A model generated the notes under the pieces. The model made no database searches. It saw nothing but the letters and a program-made list of their open reading frames with translations, and was not told the DNA's origin. A program made the position numbers and the translations under genes. 64,000 bases of DNA from Flavobacterium aquidurense (GTDB taxonomy: Bacteria > Bacteroidota > Bacteroidia > Flavobacteriales > Flavobacteriaceae), in contig NZ_JRLF01000009.1 of assembly GCF_001404985.1 (NCBI RefSeq), positions 186,001-250,000 of the forward strand, read 5' to 3'. The first letter of the stretch is position 1, and each line of letters starts with the position of its first letter. Shown one piece after another: positions 9,625 through 17,179 of this stretch.

Positions 9625-9919
9625 TTTTTCTTAAAGCAATTATATTATACAATATTAGACTTTAATCTAACTTATTTCAAGTAAGACCCACTAGTTTTTT
9701 ACTTGTTTCAAGATTGACCATTACAATAAAAACACAAAAAGAAAGAAATTACATCAAATTTACTTTAAATGAAACAAGAAGATAACAGATTTTTAAAGAA
9801 TCAATAAAACAGCAAGACCTGTTTTTTTGTAAGTATTTATTTAGAAAATAATTTGTATTTTTATCAAAGTCGTATCCGAAAAACTTATAGAGTAGGAAAA
9901 CCCAAAAAACAAATTACTT

Positions 9920-10123
9920 ATGAAAAATTTCCAAAATTTATCAGCATTACAAAAATTATCTAAAGAAGAATTAAAATCAATTAACGGTGGAACAGGTGGA
10001 ACCTGCGAACCATGGCCGATATGTGAGGGTGAAGAAAAAACTTTTTTAACAATAAACTCATGTGGTTGGTATATATACCAAACATCAGGAAAAGGTCGCT
10101 GTATGGAATACGGAGCATCATAA
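9920..10123 (+). CDS. Double-glycine leader peptide (bacteriocin/RiPP-like precursor)
   Basis: This is a 67-residue precursor. The leader (residues 1-24) has the class II bacteriocin / Bacteroidota GG-precursor form, ending LSKEELKSINGG. The predicted 43-residue core begins TGGTCEPWPICEG and contains four cysteines (C29, C35, C48, C61) and three tryptophan/tyrosine-rich positions, suited to two disulfides or to cysteine-based modification. Cleavage and export would need a peptidase-containing ABC transporter, and no such gene or modifying enzyme is in the window, so maturation would depend on genes elsewhere. It is monocistronic, between an upstream AT-rich region and a strong terminator. The role (antimicrobial, signal, other) is unknown. 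Confidence 0.7.
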   Translation: MKNFQNLSALQKLSKEELKSINGGTGGTCEPWPICEGEEKTFLTINSCGWYIYQTSGKGRCMEYGAS

Positions 10124-10136
10124 TCATAAATTTATT

Positions 10137-10167
10137 AAAACTGCTATCCAAAAAATAGCAGTTTTTT
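10137..10167 (+). terminator. Intrinsic terminator after the GG-leader gene
   Basis: AAAACTGCTAT and ATAGCAGTTTT pair around a short A-rich loop, followed by a T-run. Confidence 0.85.
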
Positions 10168-10219
10168 TATATTTAATCTTTTTATCGCTGAAAAGCTTTA
10201 TTTATAAACTGTAAACTTC

Positions 10220-10912
10220 CTAATTTAATTTAATTTGTTCAGACATATTTCTCCAACCATTCCATTTACAGGTTTCATCGTAAAATTCTTTTTCTTGCTT
10301 CCCAGATTTGATAATATAATGATCTGATGTCGTGCAGCCTCCATCTTTTATAAGCTCTAATTCACATTCCATCTTTATTATGGTATCTAATTGTTCTTTA
10401 CTTAATTTTTTAGATTGTCCTTTATTCTCAGCATAATATACTTTTCCTTTTTTAGTAATAATCAAACTCTCTTTTGCCGAATGAAAACAGCCTAAACTTT
10501 CAAAATAAAATTCTACTTTTTGATCTTCTCTTAGATTCCGCACAAATGATCTTTTAATAAAATCCTTATAAACAGAATAATCCGGATATATTAAAACCTC
10601 ATAAGACTTGTTTTCTTTTACTTCGATTTTTTTCCGCAAAGTCTGATTAACTAAATTTTCATAAACGAACTCGTATGTTCCGTTTGTTAAACTGTCCAAA
10701 GTAATTTCTTTACTAATGTATGGTTTTTCAAACGAACTAAATTTTTTGAATATTTTTCCATCTTTATATATCTGAATGCCATAAATTTTGGAAAGATCTT
10801 GATTTAGCTTATTTTCAAATTCGATTCTTAATTTTATTGATGCTGGAACTTTTTCACAGCTTACTTCAAAAAACAAAACGATCAAGAGTAACGCTAATGC
10901 TTTAAATTTCAT
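10220..10912 (-). CDS. Predicted lipoprotein, unknown function
   Basis: The 230-residue protein starts with a lipoprotein signal (MKFKALALLLIVLFFEVSC), with the lipobox Cys at about residue 19. The mature part looks beta-rich: an N-terminal half with strand pattern (SIKLRIEFENKL...KIYGIQIYKDGKIFKKF) and a C-terminal half with FYFESLGCFHSAKESLIITKKGKVYYAENKG and paired cysteines near residues 192-214 (MECEL, GGCTT, ETCKW). I recognise no family. It lies 14 bases downstream of the large repeat-containing gene, so the two are probably co-transcribed. Confidence 0.65.
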   Translation of the reverse strand: MKFKALALLLIVLFFEVSCEKVPASIKLRIEFENKLNQDLSKIYGIQIYKDGKIFKKFSSFEKPYISKEITLDSLTNGTYEFVYENLVNQTLRKKIEVKENKSYEVLIYPDYSVYKDFIKRSFVRNLREDQKVEFYFESLGCFHSAKESLIITKKGKVYYAENKGQSKKLSKEQLDTIIKMECELELIKDGGCTTSDHYIIKSGKQEKEFYDETCKWNGWRNMSEQIKLN

Positions 10913-10926
10913 AATAATTACAATGT

Positions 10927-12288
10927 TTAATTTTCTAAATATCCATTCAAACCAAGACGTTCAAATTTCACTTTGTATTTCTGGACATAATTATTCCATT
11001 CCGGTTTATTTTCTTCATTATTATAAATAGAAGCAGCATAATCAACAACTTCGGCACTAAAATGATTCCCAAAAACAGTATCCAAATATTGAATTCCGGA
11101 ATCAATTACTCGTTTTAAAACCTCTACTTTATCAATTCCGTTTTCTTTACAGGCTTTGTCAAGCCATAATCCTTTGCCTAATTTTACATATTCTACTAGT
11201 AAACTTTTGGTAATAAATTCAGAAGGAACATCATTGATATCCGGTTGATGTTTTCCGTTTTTGAAAACTGACAAAATCAGTTCTTCAGAATAATATGCTG
11301 ACGGAATTAATCGTAGCGCTGTTCCATTTTCAGCGGCTTTAAAACAAAGCTCTTTTGTTATAAACTCATCAGGAATAACCTGAATTGCAAAACCATCTTT
11401 GCTAACTAATTTATCGCAGAATTCAGGAGTTATTAAGTTCTGATCAATAAATGGTAAAGCATGATAAGTGATATTTAAGGCCAGATTGCAAAGCTCTTCA
11501 GTTTTAAATTCTTTAGGAACCAATTTAAGATCTCTATAATTTGATAAAACGCGATCGCGCCAATATTCATAAGTTTTTGCAGGAGGATTATTTTGTTTTA
11601 AAATCAATTCTCCAAATTCTAATTCCCGTTTCAACTCTTCGAAAGTCTCTATTAACGGGTTATCTAAATGTTTTCGCAACTCGACTGAGATAATATCTTC
11701 ACCTGAATCTTCATCATATGTGCACTCGTTTTTTGGATCTACTTCATCTGTTTTATCATTATAATAAAACAAATCATTTTTTCGATCTGTAAAAGTCGTG
11801 TAATGATCTTCTACTATAAAAACGGGAGAATCTATAATGCCGGAACATTTAAAATTTCCGTGATTATACGACGTCATCACAACTTCGTTAGCTTTTACAT
11901 TTCCGTTTATTTCGACATATGAACCTCCTAATAATAAGCTTTGGCAATCGACATTGCCGCCAATATAAACATACGGTCCGTAATCTCCTTCGGCATTTAT
12001 GATAGAACCGTTTGTAGAGAAATTTCCGTTTATGAGAATTCCTTCGATTCGTATTAAATCAATTTCTTTTAATGGTAGATTTAAGATATTCGAAAGCCAT
12101 TTTTTTTCTTTTTCTTCATAAAGATCTAAATAGAAATTACCGTCAAAGATTACATCTTCGTTTGCAACAATAAAGAAATCATCGTCGTTCCATTCATCAA
12201 AATAATCAAATCCTTCATGATCGATTAAAAACGGGTACTGCGCTTTTACTTCTTTTATTGTTACTAGTCTTAAAACTGAATTGTGCAT
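10927..12288 (-). CDS. Large protein with beta-helix-like segment and helical repeats
   Basis: The 453-residue protein has no signal peptide. Residues about 80-155 have a bactofilin-like, right-handed beta-helix pattern of short repeats centred on GNFSTNGSIINAEG, YVYIGGNVDCQSLLLGG and VEINGNVKANEVVM. Residues about 240-385 carry four imperfect helical repeats of the form P-x-x-F-x-T-x-E-L-C (VPKEFKTEELC, DQNLITPEFC, IPDEFITKELC, VPSEFITKSLL), which resemble DUF4116-type repeats. Function is unknown; the fold suggests a binding or scaffold role. A lipoprotein gene follows closely. Confidence 0.7.
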   Translation of the reverse strand: MHNSVLRLVTIKEVKAQYPFLIDHEGFDYFDEWNDDDFFIVANEDVIFDGNFYLDLYEEKEKKWLSNILNLPLKEIDLIRIEGILINGNFSTNGSIINAEGDYGPYVYIGGNVDCQSLLLGGSYVEINGNVKANEVVMTSYNHGNFKCSGIIDSPVFIVEDHYTTFTDRKNDLFYYNDKTDEVDPKNECTYDEDSGEDIISVELRKHLDNPLIETFEELKRELEFGELILKQNNPPAKTYEYWRDRVLSNYRDLKLVPKEFKTEELCNLALNITYHALPFIDQNLITPEFCDKLVSKDGFAIQVIPDEFITKELCFKAAENGTALRLIPSAYYSEELILSVFKNGKHQPDINDVPSEFITKSLLVEYVKLGKGLWLDKACKENGIDKVEVLKRVIDSGIQYLDTVFGNHFSAEVVDYAASIYNNEENKPEWNNYVQKYKVKFERLGLNGYLEN

Positions 12289-12343
12289 TTTATTATTTAT
12301 TGGGCTGTTATTTTTATACCAGATTATACAATATTACGCAATA

Positions 12344-12366
12344 TTGTCATTTCGTCGAAATGACAA
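12344..12366. repeat. Perfect 11-bp palindrome (TTGTCATTTCG / CGAAATGACAA)
   Basis: Two 11-base arms with a single T between them form an almost loopless cruciform. The right arm shares TTCGTCGAAATGACAAA with the longer palindromic element at 14257-14310, so these are members of one dispersed family. Confidence 0.75.
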
Positions 12367-12504
12367 AAAAGTCAAAATCAACAATCGTCAGAAAAATTGT
12401 ATTTTTACAATCCTGAAAACAATTTACAAAATGTATCTCACAAACTCAGGCTTGTTTTCTACCAAATCAAAAAATATAAAAAGAATTTTAAATATCTTTG
12501 AATC

Positions 12505-12909
12505 ATGAGCACAGCGAAACCAAAACACATAGGCAGAAACATTAGCCGAATTAGAGAACTTAGAGATATGAAGCAAGAAGCTCTTGCGATTGCTATTGGC
12601 GTAAGTCAACAAACTATTTCTAGTATTGAAGGAAGCGAAAACGTTGATGAAGAGAAACTAAAAGCAATTGCCGAAGTTTTAGGCGTTCCTGCCGAAGTAA
12701 TTAGAAATTTTTCTGAAGAAGCTGTTTTTAATATTATGGGAAATACTTATGATAACGGTTCTTCTACAATAAATCATAATAATTGCACATTTAACCCATT
12801 AGATAAACTTCTTGAAGCTTTTGAAGAGAATAAAAAACTTTATGAAAGATTGGTTGAAGCTGAAAAAGATAAAGTTGCTCTTTTAGAGAAGTTATTGAGC
12901 GAGAAATAA
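12505..12909 (+). CDS. XRE-family helix-turn-helix regulator with C-terminal coiled coil
   Basis: The 134-residue protein has an HTH_3 domain at about residues 10-66 (ISRIRELRDMKQEALA, then the recognition-helix region VSQQTISSIEG). A linker with polar, Asn-rich residues (YDNGSSTINHNNCTFN) follows, and residues 96-134 form a likely coiled coil (EAFEENKKLYERLVEAEKDK) for oligomerisation. It is a DNA-binding regulator of unknown targets. It is monocistronic, ending at a strong terminator. An alternative is an antitoxin, but there is no toxin-like neighbour. Confidence 0.85.
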   Translation: MSTAKPKHIGRNISRIRELRDMKQEALAIAIGVSQQTISSIEGSENVDEEKLKAIAEVLGVPAEVIRNFSEEAVFNIMGNTYDNGSSTINHNNCTFNPLDKLLEAFEENKKLYERLVEAEKDKVALLEKLLSEK

Positions 12910-12936
12910 GTTCTACAGAAAAATATATATTTATAG

Positions 12937-12971
12937 AAAAAACCGAAGCATCTTAAAACTTCGGTTTTTTT
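12937..12971 (+). terminator. Intrinsic terminator after the XRE gene
   Basis: AAAACCGAAG and CTTCGGTTTT pair across a 10-base loop, followed by T-rich DNA. The stem is the same as at 4181-4210. Confidence 0.85.
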
Positions 12972-13037
12972 TATGGGTTTGATTATTGTTGCAATTTATG
13001 TATTGGAAATTTGCGCTATCTAGAACTAAAATTTTAT

Positions 13038-13613
13038 TTACTTAATTTTTTTAAACTCTTTTCTATACAGCTCTTCTTCTTTCTCTGACATATTAATAAA
13101 CATTCTTAATATATGGACATCATCTAAAGATGTATATTTATTCCCTAAATCTTTACGCATTGCTAATAACAAGTCCGAAAATAATTTTAATGTCTTGTAT
13201 AAACTTTTAGATCCTGTTTCAGTGTCATTTGTATCAGTGTTTCTAAACCTACCATATTTTTCAATGACTTCATCTGACGCATAGAGAATATTATCAAAAG
13301 CTGTATCCATTGCATCTGCAATCTGTTTATTGTTTAATATAGTATTTCCATTTTTGACTTTTATATTTTTTAAAACATCCCTATACGGTCTAATTAATTC
13401 ATTATAATACTTTCTTTTTTGTTCGTAAAGTCGTTGTTTACTTTCTTTTAAATCTTCAATAATTTTTGAAATTATAAAACCTATTGAACCCGAAACTAAA
13501 GTTAGTATTGTTGGATCTACTTTTTTAAAATATTCTACATTGTAAATTACTACAACAACAATTGAAGAAATTAGCAAAAATAATAGTATCGTCTTTTTGT
13601 TAATTTTAAGCAT
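13038..13613 (-). CDS. Two-helix membrane protein with helical cytoplasmic domain
   Basis: The 191-residue protein has two hydrophobic segments (about 10-25 and 35-52, VDPTILTLVSGSIGFIISKII) and then a charged, helical domain to the C-terminus with many Lys/Asp/Glu. No family is recognised. It starts two bases after the stop of the upstream 144-residue gene, so they form a two-gene operon. The overall shape (short membrane anchor plus helical cytosolic part) is like membrane effectors or sensors, but no catalytic motif is visible. Confidence 0.65.
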   Translation of the reverse strand: MLKINKKTILLFLLISSIVVVVIYNVEYFKKVDPTILTLVSGSIGFIISKIIEDLKESKQRLYEQKRKYYNELIRPYRDVLKNIKVKNGNTILNNKQIADAMDTAFDNILYASDEVIEKYGRFRNTDTNDTETGSKSLYKTLKLFSDLLLAMRKDLGNKYTSLDDVHILRMFINMSEKEEELYRKEFKKIK

Positions 13614-13615
13614 AA

Positions 13616-14050
13616 TTATTTTTTATATTCTTTTTCTAATTTCTCGACTTTCTTTTGCAAAACTTCAAAATCCTCTTTTGAAGGACTATTTAACTTTATC
13701 GAAATAGCTAATATCGCAACTGTTAAAGAAAGAATTGGAACTATAATACTAGCAATATCCTTTAAATTGTCAATTATAGCCTTTCGATACAACTTAATAT
13801 ATTTTCCTGTTACAAATGCTTTCATTCCTAAATGAGAAATAATAAAAGTGTCCACTTCTACTTTTTCTAATTCATTATTGTCGACAAGATTTCGTAAAAG
13901 CAAAGCGACTTCTAGCTTCGGAAGTTTTAACAGATCTTTTAATTCGTCATGACTAAAAGAACCAAATATAACGTCATCACCATGATCTGGGTAATCGCCA
14001 TTGGAATAAAAAATATTAAGTAGTTTATGTAGATTTTTATTATGAGCCAT
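13616..14050 (-). CDS. Winged-helix-like protein with a C-terminal membrane anchor
   Basis: The 144-residue protein has an N-terminal domain (about 1-88) with a pattern suggestive of a winged helix: GSFSHDELKDLLKLPKLEVALLLRNLVDNNELEKVEVDTFIISHLG. This is followed by one hydrophobic segment (about 98-118) and a short C-terminal coiled coil (EVLQKKVEKLEKEYKK). It is the first gene of a tight pair with the two-helix membrane protein downstream. The winged-helix call is from pattern only and is tentative. Confidence 0.6.
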   Translation of the reverse strand: MAHNKNLHKLLNIFYSNGDYPDHGDDVIFGSFSHDELKDLLKLPKLEVALLLRNLVDNNELEKVEVDTFIISHLGMKAFVTGKYIKLYRKAIIDNLKDIASIIVPILSLTVAILAISIKLNSPSKEDFEVLQKKVEKLEKEYKK

Positions 14051-14127
14051 TTTTATTCATTCAAATAAAAAGCAATATACAAAATACTTCTAAGCGAAAG
14101 CATTTCTTACAGCAAAACAATATTTTT

Positions 14128-14228
14128 ACTCGAAAACCGAGTCAGCGTGAGGGATTGAGGCGTTATCCTTTTATGAAGTGAAACGGAATAAAAGATATAG
14201 CTGAAAGCCCGACCCGAAGGGACACGCC
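14128..14228. repeat. Structured intergenic element with several nested hairpins
   Basis: About 100 bases outside any gene. ACTCG/CGAGT (14128-14142) forms a hairpin; GCGTG (14145-14149) can pair with CACGC (14223-14227) to enclose the rest; CTTTTAT (14168-14174) pairs with ATAAAAG (14188-14194), extended by TAT/ATA; and CCC-GAA-GGG (14213-14221) forms a small hairpin. The part around the GCGTGAGGG and AGCCCGACCCGAAGGG blocks is G/C-rich against an AT-rich background. I recall similar elements in other flavobacterial genomes, so a dispersed repeat or small structured RNA is likely, but I cannot confirm it here. Confidence 0.6.
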
Positions 14229-14256
14229 ATAATTGAGATTCTAAGATTTTTTTTCA

Positions 14257-14310
14257 AATCTTTGTCGAGTTACTTACGAAGATTTCTCCTTCGTCGAAAT
14301 GACAAAGATT
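14257..14310. repeat. Palindromic element with 10-bp inverted ends
   Basis: AATCTTTGTC (14257-14266) and GACAAAGATT (14301-14310) are perfect inverted repeats. Within them ACGAAG (14276-14281) pairs with CTTCGT (14289-14294). The right half shares TTCGTCGAAATGACAAA with 12350-12367. It has the size and shape of a REP/MITE-like dispersed element. Together with the element at 14128-14228 it fills most of the 413-bp gene-free gap before pepP. Confidence 0.7.
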
Positions 14311-14463
14311 ACGGTGAAAAACATAATGAAATAAAAAGAATAAATCTGCCAAATCTGCGAGAGAAAAAATCTCAAACAAATAAGAAAACTTTAATAAAGC
14401 AATCTTATGCCATTGTCTAAAAATTAGTAATTTTGAAATTCGAAGTTCAAAACTCACATTATT

Positions 14464-15756
14464 ATGAAATATCATCAAATAAACAGCGCTCTTTTTGTAA
14501 AAAATCGCAGAAAATTCACGGCAGAAATGAAACCTAACAGTGTTGCCGTTTTTAACTCAAATGACATTTACCCGGTTAGCGCAGATAGTACTTTGCCATT
14601 TGCACAACACAGAGATATTTTTTATCTGAGCGGTGTTGATCAGGAAGAAAGTATTTTGCTTTTGTTTCCGGATGCGCCTTATGAGAACCAAAAAGAAATT
14701 CTTTTCCTGAAAGAAACTAACGATCATATCGCGGTTTGGGAAGGTGAAAAGCTAAGCAAAGAACGTGCTTTTCAGGTTTCAGGGATTAGAACGGTTTATT
14801 GGTTGCAGGATTTTCATAAAGTTTTGAACGAAATGATGACGTATGCAGATACAATGTACATTAATACAAACGAACATTACCGCGCAACAGTTGAAACTGA
14901 AACTCGTGAAGCTCGTTTTGTAAAATGGTGGAAAGAGCGTTATCCAGCGCATAATGTGGCAAAAAGCAACCCAATTTTGCAACGCATTCGTTCTGTAAAA
15001 GAAAGCGAAGAGATTGATTTGATTCAGCAAGCTTGCGATATTACGGAGAAAGGTTTCCGCAGATTATTGTCGTTCGTGAAACCAAATGTTACTGAATATG
15101 AAATCGAAGCCGAATTGGTTCACGAATTCATCCGTAACCGTTCTAAAGGTTTTGCGTATACGCCAATTATTGCTTCGGGAAACAATGCAAACGTTTTGCA
15201 TTATATCGAAAACAATCAGCAATGTAAAGCCGGAGATTTAATTTTATTGGATGTTGCTGCAGAATATGCGAATTATTCAAGCGATATGACAAGAACAATT
15301 CCGGTTTCAGGAAGATATTCTGAAAGACAAAAAGCAGTTTACAATGCTGTTTTAAGAGTAAAAAACGAAGCTACAAAAATGTTGACTTCAGGAACTCTTT
15401 GGAAACAATATCATATTGAAGTGGGTAAAATCATGACATCTGAACTATTAGGTTTAGGTTTACTTGATAAAGCCGATGTTCAGAACGAAAACCCGGAATG
15501 GCCAGCTTACAAAAAATATTTCATGCACGGAACGTCTCACCACATGGGTCTTGATACGCACGATTATGGTTTGCTTCACGAGCCTATGAAAGCCAATATG
15601 GTTTTTACGGTTGAACCTGGAATTTATATTCCGGAGGAGAAATTCGGAATTCGTTTAGAAGACAATGTTGTGGTTCAGGAAAAAGGAGAACCTTTTAACC
15701 TAATGCGCAATATTCCGATTGAGGTTGATGAAATCGAAAGCTTAATGAATCAATAA
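14464..15756 (+). CDS. pepP: Xaa-Pro aminopeptidase (M24B family)
   Basis: This cytoplasmic metallopeptidase removes the N-terminal residue before a proline. It has 430 residues with an N-terminal creatinase-like domain (about 1-170) and a C-terminal pita-bread domain. The five metal ligands are visible: two aspartates in LLDVAAEYANYSSDMTR, His in FMHGTSHHMGLDTHDYG, Glu in VFTVEPGIYIP and Glu in GIRLEDNVVV. The start at 14464 follows a stretch with no nearer alternative. It ends before a strong bidirectional terminator shared with the ferritin gene. Confidence 0.93.
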   Translation: MKYHQINSALFVKNRRKFTAEMKPNSVAVFNSNDIYPVSADSTLPFAQHRDIFYLSGVDQEESILLLFPDAPYENQKEILFLKETNDHIAVWEGEKLSKERAFQVSGIRTVYWLQDFHKVLNEMMTYADTMYINTNEHYRATVETETREARFVKWWKERYPAHNVAKSNPILQRIRSVKESEEIDLIQQACDITEKGFRRLLSFVKPNVTEYEIEAELVHEFIRNRSKGFAYTPIIASGNNANVLHYIENNQQCKAGDLILLDVAAEYANYSSDMTRTIPVSGRYSERQKAVYNAVLRVKNEATKMLTSGTLWKQYHIEVGKIMTSELLGLGLLDKADVQNENPEWPAYKKYFMHGTSHHMGLDTHDYGLLHEPMKANMVFTVEPGIYIPEEKFGIRLEDNVVVQEKGEPFNLMRNIPIEVDEIESLMNQ

Positions 15757-15765
15757 ATCATGATA

Positions 15766-15805
15766 AAAAACAAAGCCTTTACTAAATATTAAGGGCTTTG
15801 TTTTT
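15766..15805. terminator. Bidirectional intrinsic terminator
   Basis: AAAAACAAAGCC (15766-15777) pairs with GGCTTTGTTTTT (15794-15805). It lies between the convergent pepP and ferritin genes. Confidence 0.85.
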
Positions 15806-15822
15806 ATATAGTAAATAGATAT

Positions 15823-16341
15823 TTATCCGATTTTTGAAATCTGAACATCCAATTGAAATTTTCCGTCAGCTTCGTTTGCGTTGATTAGTTCAAAAAGCTC
15901 TAAAGCTCTTCTTGCATTTTTCTCTTCTTCTCTTTGCTCAGCTACATACCACATCATAAAATCTTCTGTAGCATAATCATTCTCAGCTCTACATTTTGCA
16001 ATTACTCTATTAATCGCCTGAGTAACTGCAATTTCGTTTTGCAAAGCAATTTCAAATACTTCTCTAAAAGAAGCAAATTCCTGCTGCACTTCCGGAACAG
16101 ATGGCGTAACTGCAATCCCTCCCATATCTGTAATATATTTGAAAACTTTTAGAAAATGCTCTCTTTCTTCTTCGGCTTGCTTGTACAAATAAGATGCTGT
16201 ATTTGCAAAACCATTTCTATCTAACCATGCAGCCATAGCTAAATATTTATTAGAAGCGTCGCTTTCTATTTTTGCCTGTAAGTTCAATATATTTTCTATT
16301 CCTTCAACTAATGAAGTACTCGTTCTTAGTAAATCTTTCAT
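15823..16341 (-). CDS. Ferritin (iron-storage ferroxidase)
   Basis: The 172-residue four-helix protein oxidises Fe(II) and stores iron in a 24-mer. Ferroxidase residues fall in the expected places: Glu/Asp in QAKIESDASNKYLAMAAW, the EEEREHFLKVFKYI helix with paired Glu and His, and FEIALQNEIAVTQAINRVI. The helix WYVAEQREEEKNARRALELF supplies the C-terminal Glu/Gln ligand. It belongs to the bacterial non-haem ferritin (FtnA) group, not Dps or bacterioferritin (no haem Met pattern). It is a single gene, with start at 16341. Confidence 0.92.
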   Translation of the reverse strand: MKDLLRTSTSLVEGIENILNLQAKIESDASNKYLAMAAWLDRNGFANTASYLYKQAEEEREHFLKVFKYITDMGGIAVTPSVPEVQQEFASFREVFEIALQNEIAVTQAINRVIAKCRAENDYATEDFMMWYVAEQREEEKNARRALELFELINANEADGKFQLDVQISKIG

Positions 16342-16429
16342 AACCTTTGTTTTTATCTACGTAAAATTACAAAAATTATAGAAGGTAGCTCTAAATGCCT
16401 TAAAATTTGGATTTAATCTAAGTAAGAAT

Positions 16430-16786
16430 CTAAATAAGCTCTACATTGACAGTATTGCAAAGCATAGAATGTAAAGTGAGGGTAAATTTTGTTCCGTTTA
16501 ATAAATCTCGTAACTGGACTATTTCGCAGATAGTAAGATTTCTGGAAAAATTTCTTTTAGTAGTTTCAATCAACTGTGCGTCTGACTGATCAGATAAGTC
16601 ATAAAGCATATTGAGAATGTCAACGCTATTAACCTTTCTTTGAAAAATCAAAAAATCATGAATTTTATAACTTGACACCGTATCAACAAAATTGATGATT
16701 ATACTATTGGTCAAGTCACATTGATAACTGTATCCTTTTTCGGTTTCAAATAATACTTTGGTGGTCAAATCACTAATTAATGCCAT
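16430..16786 (-). CDS. Hypothetical protein, 118 residues
   Basis: No family is recognised. It is soluble, with a mix of strands and helices: MALISDLTTKVLFETEKGYSYQCDLTNS, then an inferred strand pair, then a helical part (LYDLSDQSDAQLIETTKRNF, CEIVQLRDLLNGTKF). Codon use and length look like a real gene. It lies 88 bases upstream of the ferritin gene on the same strand, too far to insist on an operon. The region just upstream (16787-17179) holds the 25-bp repeats. Confidence 0.6.
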   Translation of the reverse strand: MALISDLTTKVLFETEKGYSYQCDLTNSIIINFVDTVSSYKIHDFLIFQRKVNSVDILNMLYDLSDQSDAQLIETTKRNFSRNLTICEIVQLRDLLNGTKFTLTLHSMLCNTVNVELI

Positions 16787-16913
16787 TCTGATAAGATATA
16801 ATAACGATGCAAAAATATAGAATTTTAAGTAATAACAAGCATAATTAAGACTAATTTAAAATAACAAAATCATTTAATGTTTTTAAAAACAGTTCGAATG
16901 ACCGTATTTTTTG

Positions 16914-16938
16914 AACCATGTAAGTGATACAAGTTCAT
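16914..16938 (-). repeat. 25-bp repeat, copy 1 (inverted)
   Basis: The reverse complement begins ATGAACTTGTATCACTTACA and matches the two direct copies at 17039 and 17113, with three differences from copy 2. The ~390-base gap 16787-17179 contains all three copies, otherwise AT-rich DNA. Confidence 0.7.
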
Positions 16939-17038
16939 TTAAATCATAATCTTTATGTTTTTTTTCAAACTCGCATAAGCTTATATGCTTTGAATATTTA
17001 GCATAAGAGTGAATTGAATAACTTTTTTTTAAACTAAA

Positions 17039-17063
17039 ATGAACTTATATCTCTTATATGGTT
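17039..17063 (+). repeat. 25-bp repeat, copy 2
   Basis: It begins ATGAACTTATATCTCTTATA and ends TGGTT. Each copy contains CTTAtAT twice and is itself close to a tandem of two 11-base half-units. Confidence 0.7.
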
Positions 17064-17112
17064 TAAACATTTAACATAAAATTGAACGCGATAACTACTA
17101 TTTTTAACTCAA

Positions 17113-17137
17113 ATGATCTTATATTACTTATATGGTT
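17113..17137 (+). repeat. 25-bp repeat, copy 3
   Basis: It begins ATGATCTTATATTACTTATA and ends TGGTT, 50 bases after copy 2. It lies just upstream of the -7 element of the hydrolase gene, over its expected -33 region. Confidence 0.7.
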
Positions 17138-17148
17138 TTGTCATTTCT

Positions 17149-17156
17149 TATCTTTG
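17149..17156 (+). promoter_or_regulatory. Promoter -7 element of the alpha/beta hydrolase gene
   Basis: TATCTTTG matches TAnnTTTG exactly, 23 bases before the TTG start codon. No TTG box stands at the usual distance; repeat copy 3 occupies that place. Confidence 0.5.
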
Positions 17157-17179
17157 TACTTTAAACTTAAAACATCATT

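Noticed and set aside
12281..12508. 75-residue ORF in the gap before the XRE gene
   Set aside because: It is AT-rich, runs through the palindrome at 12344-12366 and lacks any domain; probably chance.
16914..17137. CRISPR array from the 25-bp repeats
   Set aside because: Only three copies in mixed orientation and with unequal spacing; no cas genes.
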